From Bacillota bacterium (lineage in GTDB: Bacteria; Bacillota; Clostridia; Lachnospirales; Lachnospiraceae), in contig JAEYLX010000037.1 of assembly GCA_023407575.1 (NCBI GenBank), positions 1 to 49,332 of the forward strand: a DNA stretch of 49,332 bases, given 5' to 3'. Below, one piece after another: positions 8,839 through 16,079 of the stretch. Each line of letters begins with the position of its first letter. Positions within the stretch are counted from its first letter, which is position 1. The notes beneath the pieces were generated by a model. The model worked only from the letters and a program-made list of their open reading frames with translations. It was not told where the DNA came from and made no database searches. Made by a program: the position numbers and the translations under genes.

Positions 8839-9106
8839 ATGATTTTATATTTCACAGGTACTTGTTCAAGCAAAAGGATTTCATTTTACAAATAAATGTA
8901 TTAGTTGTGAGCAATGCAGTCGATTATGCCCCTTAAATAATATTTCAATGAAAGAAGGAAAACCCTACTGGGGAGATAATTGTACTCACTGCATGGCTTG
9001 TATCAGCGGTTGCCCTAAAATTGCAATTGAGTATAAGAATAAGACGCAGGGGAAGCAAAGATATTATTTACCGGAAAATATAAGTGAATTTAAAGAAATT
9101 CAATAA
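8839..9106 (+). pseudogene. Internally deleted EFR1-type flavodoxin-ferredoxin gene
   Basis: A good Shine-Dalgarno (GAGGTGGAG) and an ATG at 8839 begin MILYFTGT, the usual start of EFR1 proteins, but this frame stops at 8893. From about 8861 the +1 frame reads a ferredoxin domain with two 4Fe-4S motifs, CISCEQCSRLCP and CTHCMACISGCP, and the typical KPYWGDNCTHC between them, ending at a TAA at 9104. Intact family members are about 250-260 residues, so roughly 170 residues of flavodoxin domain are missing and the two ends are out of frame. The ferredoxin frame has no usable start codon of its own, which makes a free-standing ferredoxin unlikely. Confidence 0.8.
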
Positions 9107-9222
9107 AAACTACAGTAGTAGAATTGAGGTATTATCAAAATATCTGGAATGTTTATTGTAATATTACAAATAATAAGTCTACACTTACAATGTTTACGAT
9201 AAATTATGAAAGAGGGAAGCGT

Positions 9223-9681
9223 ATGAGCAATAAAAAATATAGCAAGAAATCAAAAGAGGAATTAGAGAAAACACTTACTAAACTTCAATACGAAGTAACG
9301 CAAAATAATGCCACTGAGAGGCCCTTTCAAAATGAATATAATGATGAGTTTCGCAAGGGTATCTATGTGGATATAACCACAGGAGAGCCTTTATTTATCT
9401 CCAGTGATAAATTTGAATCCGGTTGCGGATGGCCAAGCTTTTCCAAACCAATTGACAAAGCTTCTATTCATAATATTGTAGACTATACACACGGAATGAT
9501 TCGAACTGAAGTTAGGAGCAAAACCGGTGATGCACATTTGGGACATGTTTTTGAAGATGGACCTAATGAGCTTGGTGGGTTAAGATACTGTATTAACAGT
9601 GCATCACTGAGATTCATTCCGCTCGAAGAAATGGAGCAGGAGGGCTACGGTGATTTGGTAGTACTTCTTCGAAATGTCTAA
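9223..9681 (+). CDS. msrB: Peptide methionine-(R)-S-oxide reductase MsrB
   Basis: A 152-aa cytoplasmic repair enzyme that reduces methionine-R-sulfoxide in proteins. Family motifs are GCGWPSFSKPI, RSKTGDAHLGHVF and RYCINSASLRF, the last with the catalytic Cys. The two CxxC zinc pairs of zinc-type MsrB are absent, so this is the zinc-free form common in Firmicutes. The ATG at 9223 is chosen for AGAGGG at 9211-9216; the frame is open back to 9124, but those 33 codons have no family match. No msrA lies next to it. The position beside a broken flavodoxin-ferredoxin gene suggests an old redox-repair neighbourhood. Confidence 0.95.
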   Translation: MSNKKYSKKSKEELEKTLTKLQYEVTQNNATERPFQNEYNDEFRKGIYVDITTGEPLFISSDKFESGCGWPSFSKPIDKASIHNIVDYTHGMIRTEVRSKTGDAHLGHVFEDGPNELGGLRYCINSASLRFIPLEEMEQEGYGDLVVLLRNV

Positions 9682-9748
9682 CTTAGCACTATAACATTAC
9701 CATTATTTACATCATGATATTTTAGGAGATACGGAGTATAATGACTTT

Positions 9749-9776
9749 GTAATAAAGTTAATAATTTCGTAATAAA
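9749..9776 (+). promoter_or_regulatory. Direct repeat GTAATAAA x2, 20 bp apart
   Basis: GTAATAAA occurs at 9749-9756 and 9769-9776, exactly two helical turns apart, just ahead of the AGGAGGT of the cell-wall hydrolase gene. WalR-type regulators bind TGTAAT-like direct repeats before cell-wall hydrolases, but usual spacing is one turn, so this is only a candidate site. A TATAAT lies at 9737-9742. Confidence 0.3.
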
Positions 9777-9793
9777 CACCTAGGAGGTCACGG

Positions 9794-10921
9794 ATGAAAA
9801 TACTTAAGATAGCCTCATATACATTAATTGGGGCACTTGCATTTGCTGGAAAGGCGGTAAGCGCGGAAGCTTCCGAGGAACCAGTAGCAGGAATCACACT
9901 AGCATTAGACGAGTTCTATACAACTGCAGATGCATCAAACTTAAATACAGTTCAGTCGATACTGGATGAAATAAAAGTACATAATCAGCTTGCTTTTGCA
10001 AAAGTGTCCAGCTATGTTAACATAAGAAGTAAAGCAAGTGAAGAAGGAGAAATCTTAGGTAAGCTTTACGACGATGCTGCAGCAACCATTATAAAAGAAA
10101 CGGATGGTTGGTATCAGATTAAGTCCGGATCAGTCAAAGGGTACATAAAAGCAGAATTCCTTGTAACAGGTGATAAAGCTGTAGAGGTTGCTAAATCAAC
10201 AGGTACAAGAACAGCGGTGGTAAATACCACTACTTTAAAGGTAAGAAAGAAAGCTTCATTAGAATCAGAGGTAATAACGTTAATTCCCATTGGTGATGAA
10301 TATAATGTCGAAAGTGAGAAAGAGGGCTGGGCTAAGATCGCTCTTGACGATAATAAGTACGGTTATGTTTCCACTGATTATGTGAAGCTTGCAACCGTTT
10401 ATGAAGAGGCAATCTCAATTGAAGAAGAGCAGGAACGATTGGAAGAAGAAGCTGCTGCGCAAAATGCATCCACAGGTTCAAATGGATCCTCCAATTCGTC
10501 CTCTAATTCGTCCTCAAACAATAATCAAAGTAGTAATACTAATCCAGGAACATCAAGTGGTTCCTCTTTAGGTAGTAAAATAGCATCTTATGCAGTTCAA
10601 TTTGAAGGAAATCCTTATGTATGGGGAGGCACCAGCTTAACCAATGGTGCGGATTGTTCTGGTTTTGCAAAATCCGTATTTGCTCATTTTGGTATTAGCA
10701 TACCACGAACCTCTAGAGCGCAAGCAAACTCTGGAGATCGTGTTTCAATGGGTCAGTTACAACCAGGTGACTTAGTGTTCTATTCAAGAAATGGTACCAT
10801 TAATCATGTTGCGATTTACATAGGAAACGGAAAGGTTATCAGTGCCAGCAGTCCATCAACCGGTATTCGAATATCAAATTACAATTATAGAACACCAGTA
10901 AAGGCAGTTCGATATAATTAA
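9794..10921 (+). CDS. Secreted NlpC/P60 peptidoglycan endopeptidase with two SH3b domains
   Basis: A 375-aa exported wall hydrolase. The N-terminus is a signal peptide with probable cleavage after VSA (about residue 24). Two bacterial SH3 domains follow (about 72-133, SSYVNIRSKASEEGEILG; and 139-199, TTLKVRKKASLESEVI), then a Glu-rich helix, a Ser/Asn linker (about 222-257) and the catalytic NlpC/P60 domain (262-375). Catalytic Cys288 lies in GADCSGFAK and the His in NHVAIYIG. It should cut peptide stems, classically D-Glu to meso-DAP. AGGAGGT precedes the ATG by 6 bases. A decayed fragment of a similar catalytic domain lies at 11585-11720, so the gene was probably duplicated here. Confidence 0.92.
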   Translation: MKILKIASYTLIGALAFAGKAVSAEASEEPVAGITLALDEFYTTADASNLNTVQSILDEIKVHNQLAFAKVSSYVNIRSKASEEGEILGKLYDDAAATIIKETDGWYQIKSGSVKGYIKAEFLVTGDKAVEVAKSTGTRTAVVNTTTLKVRKKASLESEVITLIPIGDEYNVESEKEGWAKIALDDNKYGYVSTDYVKLATVYEEAISIEEEQERLEEEAAAQNASTGSNGSSNSSSNSSSNNNQSSNTNPGTSSGSSLGSKIASYAVQFEGNPYVWGGTSLTNGADCSGFAKSVFAHFGISIPRTSRAQANSGDRVSMGQLQPGDLVFYSRNGTINHVAIYIGNGKVISASSPSTGIRISNYNYRTPVKAVRYN

Positions 10922-11245
10922 GAAAACAGTACAGTTCCTGCATAGAGCAATTTTATAAACGGTTCTGCTAATACGAATTTGATAAAAAGATTATTATTAC
11001 CAAACTTGATTTATGTCAAAAGTATAAAGATACATCTATATAAATCTCTTAAATTGTTTCGCACATTGGAATGTAAAGAGGTGGTTATAGATGTATTTTT
11101 TTATGATAATTGGTGTAACGCACATAATGTTTCATACATTTTAAAAGTTTACTATCCCTAAAGGATAGTCTGTAACAAATAGTATTAATTAACATAATAT
11201 AATAATGTAAACCGTTTAATATTTTCTTAGAAATCAGGTGATTAG
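10922..11245. other. Gene-free interval after the NlpC/P60 gene
   Basis: 324 AT-rich bases. I find no conserved reading frame, no convincing terminator and no recognisable RNA. Short open frames on both strands lack ribosome binding sites and family features. Confidence 0.5.
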
Positions 11246-11479
11246 GTGAGACACAAAAAGAAAAGCAATTATACAAAAATAATACTTGCTGGTATGTTTA
11301 TCTATTTAATTCTCTTTACCTGTGCTTGCTTATATATAACCTATAAGACAAGTGTTGAACCGAGTACATTAATTCTTAGTGTATTTGCTTTCTGCGGGAT
11401 TGAAGGAGGCTTATCCGCATGGATTAAAATCACAAAGGTAAAGAATTGTGACAATGAGAATACAAAGGAAACATTATAA
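11246..11479 (+). CDS. Small two-helix membrane protein, unknown function
   Basis: A 77-aa protein with a basic N-terminus (RHKKKSNYTK), a membrane segment at about residues 11-31, a short linker, a second segment at about 38-60 and a charged tail (KNCDNENTKETL). The start is a GTG, with AGGTGAT 4-10 bases upstream. The plan resembles small membrane proteins of Clostridia and phages annotated only as hypothetical. It lies between the wall hydrolase and its remnant. Its existence rests on start site, composition and hydrophobic pattern only. Confidence 0.55.
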   Translation: MRHKKKSNYTKIILAGMFIYLILFTCACLYITYKTSVEPSTLILSVFAFCGIEGGLSAWIKITKVKNCDNENTKETL

Positions 11480-11584
11480 ATTTGGGCATCAAGAAGTAAA
11501 TTAGCTGGCAATCTATCCGTGGGGATGGATATAATGAAAGAAGGTTGTTCTAAGATAATAGTAGGTATATAGCCTACTGTTCAA

Positions 11585-11720
11585 ACGAAGGATCTTGGGA
11601 AAACTTCCGTGACTAAAAATGCATCAGCTAACCTTCGAAATAAAATCGTTATTTATGCAAGAAATTTGAGGGAAATCCTTATGTATATGGTGGGACTAGT
11701 TTGACGAAAGGGCTTTAACC
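11585..11720 (+). pseudogene. Remnant of a second NlpC/P60 domain
   Basis: From about 11585 the frame reads a Lys/Ser/Asn-rich linker and then NKIVIYARN. After a one-base shift at about 11662 it reads FEGNPYVYGGTSLTKG, then a stop at 11717. The intact hydrolase at 9794 has GSKIASYAVQ and FEGNPYVWGGTSLTNG at the same place. The catalytic Cys and everything after it are lost; CAGCTTAATCAGG at about 11738 may be what is left of the later QLQPGD region. No start codon or SH3b part is visible. The remaining bases 11480-11869 hold nothing else I recognise. Confidence 0.7.
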
Positions 11721-11869
11721 AGGCTATGGATTATATACAGCTTAATCAGGATGACAATTGTTGTTTAAATTGTAATTATAGAAGAGAACTGTTATTATTA
11801 GATTGAATAAATAAATTTTGGACAAAGAGACAGCTTTTCAGTTGTTGCTATAGAGGATTAACATAGAAT

Positions 11870-14518
11870 ATGAAGAAATTAACCATTGGAATATTAGCTC
11901 ATGTGGATGCAGGCAAAACAACCTTATCAGAAGGTATTCTATATCAGTGCGGGAAAATAGGAAAGTTAGGAAGAGTAGATAATAAAGATGCCTATTTAGA
12001 TACTTTTGAACTGGAACGAGCACGAGGAATTACTATTTTTTCAAAGCAGGCAATATTTGAATTTGGTGACCTACAGATTACCTTACTTGATACGCCTGGC
12101 CATGTTGATTTCTCCGCAGAAATGGAGAGAACGCTTCAAGTACTGGATTATGCTATCTTAGTGATTAGCGGAGCGGACAAGGTACAAGCGCATACATTAA
12201 CCTTATGGAGATTGCTGGAGCTATACCAAATACCAGTATTTCTCTTTGTAAATAAAATGGATCAAATGAGAACAGATAAAGATATGATTATGGTAGATTT
12301 AAAAAAACAGTTGGAAGATAGCTGTATTGAGTTTACTGTTGAAAAAAAAGATGATTTTTATGAACAAATAGCCATGTGCGATGAAACATTGCTGGTAGAA
12401 TTTTTAGAACGAGGTAATATATCAACTTCACATATTCAAAAAGCAGTTAGTGAACGTAAGGTATTCCCCACATATTTCGGTTCAGCACTCAAATTGGAAG
12501 GCATTGAACATTTATTAGCAGGAATTCAGGCATTCTCAATCATACCATCCTACCCACAGGAATTTGGTGCAAAAGTATTCAAAATCACCAGAGATGAACA
12601 GGGGAATCGATTAACGCATCTCAAACTAACAGGTGGAGTACTAAAGGTTAAGGATAGCTTTAAAGGTACGTACTGGGAAGAAAAGGTTAATCAAATACGT
12701 TTGTATTCAGGACAAAAATTTGATGCAGCATCGGAATTAGAAGCAGGTTCCATTTGTGCGGTAACAGGTCTTACACAGACTTTACCCGGTGAAGGGTTTG
12801 GTATTGAAGAAGCGACCCAAGCACCAATTTTAGAACCAGTACTAACCTATCGTATACTACTTCCAGAAGGTTGTGATCCTAAAATGATGTTACCAAAGTT
12901 TCGACAGCTGGAAGAAGAGGAGCCCGAGCTTCATATAGTCTGGGATGAAGTTCTGCAGGAAATACAAGCGGGGTTAATGGGTGAAGTTCAGATGGAAATT
13001 CTCCAAAGCAGGATTCTTAGTCGATTTGGAATTAAAATTGAATTTGATGCAGGAAGGGTTGTATATAAAGAAACCATTGCAAATACAGTTGAAGGTGTCG
13101 GACATTTTGAGCCATTACGTCATTATGCAGAGGTTCATTTGTTATTGGAACCAGGCGAATTAGGGAGTGGTCTACAATTTGAACTTAATTGCAGTGAGGA
13201 TATCTTGAGCAAAAGCTGGCAGAGATTAGTGTTGACTCATCTAGAGGAAAAGATTCATAAGGGAGTACTCACAGGTTCAGCAATTACAGATATGAAAATC
13301 TCCTTAGTATCTGGCAGAGCACATAATAAGCATACCGAAGGCGGAGATTTTAGAGAAGCAACATATCGCGCAGTGCGACAGGGATTAATGGAAGCAAAAT
13401 CTGTCTTACTAGAGCCATATTATTCTTTTCGTCTTGAGCTGCCGGAGAAAATGGTAGGAAGAGCTATGATGGACGTTGAAAAGATGTCTGGTATTAGTGA
13501 AATCACCCATACAGATGGTGAAAACGCAGTACTTACCGGAAGTGCACCGGTCATCACCATGAGAAATTATCAGAAGGAAGTTATTGCTTATACCAAAGGC
13601 CTCGGGAGATTAGTATGTACTATAAAAGGGTATGAACCCTGTCATAATGCCACGGAGATAATTGAAAACAGCGGTTATTATCCGGAACACGACATGGGGA
13701 ATCCGACGAGCTCTGTCTTTTGTACTCATGGTGCTGGATTTTTGGTTCCTTGGAATGAGGTCAAAAATTATATGCACTTGGAGGGATATCTTAAAATAAA
13801 AGAGAATCCACCGCAAGAAATTGCAATTATTAAACCTATTGAAGTTGAAGAGAGCTGGATTAGTCTAGAAGAAATTGATCAAATAATCAATAGTACTGCC
13901 TATGCAAATCAAGGCAAGAAATCCATATGGAAGAAAACTCGTACAGCTCATGAAAGCTACTATACGTCAGGACCCACAACCATCCAACCAAAGGAAACAA
14001 AGGAAGAATATCTTTTAGTTGATGGATATAACATCATTTTTGCCTGGCCCGAGCTGGCAGAACTTGCTGAGAAGAATATGGATGCAGCTAAAATAAGCTT
14101 ACTGGAGACCCTAAGTAATTATCAGGGTATTCGTAAATGTCATATTATTGTTGTATTTGATGCTTATCGAGTTCAGGGTCATGCAGAAGAAGTAATCAAT
14201 TATCAGAATATTCATATGGTTTATACAAGGGAAGCACAAACTGCTGATCAGTATATTGAGAAGTTTGCACACGACAATAAGAAAAAATATAATATTACAG
14301 TTGCCACCTCGGATGGTTTACAGCAGATCATCATTCGAGGGACAGGCAGTTACATCATGTCGGCTAAGGATTTAAAGATAGATATTGAGAATGCAAAAGA
14401 AAGAATTAAGCAACAATATGAAGCGATGCAAGGTAAAAACCGTAATTATCTGTTGGATTCATTATCTGCGGAAGAAAAAGAGAAGTTGAAGGAGTTGCTG
14501 GACAAAGAAGACGAGTAA
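11870..14518 (+). CDS. TetM/EF-G-like ribosomal GTPase fused to a C-terminal NYN (YacP/Rae1-like) domain
   Basis: An 882-aa fusion. Residues 1-~640 follow the ribosomal-protection/EF-G plan: G1 AHVDAGKT (10-17), G2 RGITI (52-56), G3 DTPGH (74-78), G4 NKMD (128-131) and G5 SAL (~205), then domains II-V with HTEGGDFREATYRAVRQGL of domain IV. Residues ~712-860 are a NYN/PIN-like domain with acidic residues D718 (VDGYN), D764 (VVFDAY), D793 (TADQYIEK) and D815 (TSDG), as in YacP. Bacillus YacP is Rae1, known to cut mRNA in the ribosomal A site. A ribosome-bound GTPase carrying its own nuclease is therefore the natural inference; tetracycline resistance is not shown. AGAGGA lies 12 bases before the ATG, a long spacing. 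Confidence 0.88.
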   Translation: MKKLTIGILAHVDAGKTTLSEGILYQCGKIGKLGRVDNKDAYLDTFELERARGITIFSKQAIFEFGDLQITLLDTPGHVDFSAEMERTLQVLDYAILVISGADKVQAHTLTLWRLLELYQIPVFLFVNKMDQMRTDKDMIMVDLKKQLEDSCIEFTVEKKDDFYEQIAMCDETLLVEFLERGNISTSHIQKAVSERKVFPTYFGSALKLEGIEHLLAGIQAFSIIPSYPQEFGAKVFKITRDEQGNRLTHLKLTGGVLKVKDSFKGTYWEEKVNQIRLYSGQKFDAASELEAGSICAVTGLTQTLPGEGFGIEEATQAPILEPVLTYRILLPEGCDPKMMLPKFRQLEEEEPELHIVWDEVLQEIQAGLMGEVQMEILQSRILSRFGIKIEFDAGRVVYKETIANTVEGVGHFEPLRHYAEVHLLLEPGELGSGLQFELNCSEDILSKSWQRLVLTHLEEKIHKGVLTGSAITDMKISLVSGRAHNKHTEGGDFREATYRAVRQGLMEAKSVLLEPYYSFRLELPEKMVGRAMMDVEKMSGISEITHTDGENAVLTGSAPVITMRNYQKEVIAYTKGLGRLVCTIKGYEPCHNATEIIENSGYYPEHDMGNPTSSVFCTHGAGFLVPWNEVKNYMHLEGYLKIKENPPQEIAIIKPIEVEESWISLEEIDQIINSTAYANQGKKSIWKKTRTAHESYYTSGPTTIQPKETKEEYLLVDGYNIIFAWPELAELAEKNMDAAKISLLETLSNYQGIRKCHIIVVFDAYRVQGHAEEVINYQNIHMVYTREAQTADQYIEKFAHDNKKKYNITVATSDGLQQIIIRGTGSYIMSAKDLKIDIENAKERIKQQYEAMQGKNRNYLLDSLSAEEKEKLKELLDKEDE

Positions 14519-14616
14519 TAATAAATCATGTTAAAAAGAAGACCTACTTAGCGAGGAGACAAAATTCGGATTGTAAAAGATTGAATCTATAACAATAAGT
14601 TTCTGAAATTATTAAC

Positions 14617-14656
14617 TTGACTTATGAATTGATATTATATACAGTCTTACTGTATA
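14617..14656 (+). promoter_or_regulatory. Promoter overlapped by a 19-bp dyad TACAGT-N3-ACTGTA
   Basis: TTGACT (14617-14622), a 17-base spacer and TACAGT (14640-14645) make a plausible promoter. The dyad TATACAGT-CTT-ACTGTATA at 14638-14656 sits exactly on the -10 region, as a repressor site would. It is followed by ATTTTTTA, so it could instead end transcripts of the upstream GTPase gene. Both readings are open. Confidence 0.45.
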
Positions 14657-14685
14657 CATTTTTTACCTTTTGAAGGAGAGTACTT

Positions 14686-15816
14686 ATGAAGAAGGCAATA
14701 ATTTTTATCCTTTTCATGTTCATATTAGCTGGGTGTTCTAATAAAATACTTATGAAATCAGACATAAGTATCGCATCAGCTATTCAAACACCTATAAAAC
14801 AAGATCAAATAACATCTGCACAGAAACCTTCCATACAGCCATCAGAAGTAGAGGAATTTCAGCAGGCAATGGTTTATATTAAGGAAAAACATTATCCTCA
14901 AGCAATGGGGATATTAAGAAGATTAGGCGATTATAAGAATTCAAAGAGTTTGTTGGAGCAAATACGGTATTTGATAAATGGTTCGTATATCTGTAATGGA
15001 AACTGGCTGGCAGCTGCAATTACATCAGATGGTAGTGTCCAAATGTCTTATAGCGGTGATATTAGAGATTATTCAAGGCTAAAGGATTGGAAAGATGTGA
15101 AATCTATCTGCAGTGGCGGAGATTCTATAGAAGGCTTGACAAAAGAAGGGACAATACTTACGACCAGCACTGAAACCAAAGAAGATTTCTTAAATTCCGC
15201 TAATTTACCAACATATGCAATGGCAAACGTTGTTGAATCAGTTTCGATTTGGAAGGATATTATATCCTTTGATGAATTTTACCCGCAAACAGCAATTGCT
15301 CTTACTGGAGATGGAAGCGTATATGCAGCATATCCGGGTTATGAAGATGGTACTGTGAAGCTAAATGGGTGGAATGATATAGTCGATGTAAAGGATGGAC
15401 GGGCATATGCAATTGGGATTAAGTCGGATGGGACGGTCATTAGTAATAATTTCGACTATATTGGTACTATAGATACCTCAAATTGGACCGATATCGTTGC
15501 CATATCTGCGGATTTGGCAATTATAGGATTAAAAGAGGATGGAACTGTAATTTCAACAGGCGTAAGCGTGGGTAATGTATCAGATTGGAAAGACATCATT
15601 GCTATTTCTACCTCCCGCTATTGTACCATTGGTCTAAAAAGCGATGGCACAGTAGTCGCATCTGGTCAGAATATCTATGGACAGATGAATATACAAGATT
15701 GGAAGGATATTGTTGCTATTGCTGCAGGAGAATATTTTACTATTGGATTAAAATCAGATGGTACTATGGTCATTGCTGGTGACAGCACAATAGTGGTGTT
15801 AAAATGCCGGATGTAA
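14686..15816 (+). CDS. Lipoprotein with RCC1-like repeats, frameshifted C-terminus
   Basis: A 376-aa surface lipoprotein. The signal peptide ends in lipobox LAGC (Cys16). A short helical segment follows (about 50-100, YPQAMGILRRLGDYKNSK), then about seven repeats of the type WKDIVAIAAGEYFTIGLKSD, which in RCC1-like proteins form a beta-propeller. The binding partner is unknown. Near the end, the frame used stops at 15814-15816. A shift to the next frame at about 15790 would continue SGVKMPDVTDMKDLYVPQ and stop at 15861-15863, which looks like the proper family ending. GAAGGAGAG precedes the ATG. Confidence 0.8.
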   Translation: MKKAIIFILFMFILAGCSNKILMKSDISIASAIQTPIKQDQITSAQKPSIQPSEVEEFQQAMVYIKEKHYPQAMGILRRLGDYKNSKSLLEQIRYLINGSYICNGNWLAAAITSDGSVQMSYSGDIRDYSRLKDWKDVKSICSGGDSIEGLTKEGTILTTSTETKEDFLNSANLPTYAMANVVESVSIWKDIISFDEFYPQTAIALTGDGSVYAAYPGYEDGTVKLNGWNDIVDVKDGRAYAIGIKSDGTVISNNFDYIGTIDTSNWTDIVAISADLAIIGLKEDGTVISTGVSVGNVSDWKDIIAISTSRYCTIGLKSDGTVVASGQNIYGQMNIQDWKDIVAIAAGEYFTIGLKSDGTMVIAGDSTIVVLKCRM

Positions 15817-15986
15817 CTGATATGAAAGATTTATATGTACCTCAAATTGATTTAAACAATTAAAATGATATAGAATATACTTGATAACGAGTAGTTTGGT
15901 AATATAGTTAAAGAAGTGCTGATACAGTTTGTAAATGGAAAGCTTAGAGCTGGCGATGATGAGTGATTTCATAAATACCGCTATAA

Positions 15987-16043
15987 AAAATAAGGCGTAT
16001 TGTTAAACTAACCTTTAAGTTGGTTTTCAACATGCCTTATTTT
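15987..16043 (-). terminator. Bidirectional terminator between convergent genes
   Basis: AAAATAAGGC (15987-15996) pairs with GCCTTATTTT (16034-16043), and the interior (TGTTAAACTAACC / GTTGGTTTTCAAC) pairs further with mismatches. On the minus strand it is followed by a run of six T, so it best fits the exporter operon that ends at 16080. Bases 15864-15986 show no feature. Confidence 0.8.
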
Positions 16044-16079
16044 CATAACCTGTGAAACAACTTATTGTTTCATCTTGTT

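Noticed and set aside
8861..9106. Free-standing two-cluster ferredoxin gene
   Set aside because: The frame lacks any start codon before the first cluster, and the nearby ATG with good ribosome binding site is in another frame, so a pseudogene is the better reading.
10979..11161. Short plus-strand open frame of 60 codons
   Set aside because: It has no ribosome binding site and no family features; hydrophobicity and composition look random.
11870..14518. Acquired tetracycline resistance determinant
   Set aside because: The protein is TetM-like but diverged, lacks a recognisable attenuator leader or mobile context and carries an extra nuclease domain. Resistance cannot be claimed.
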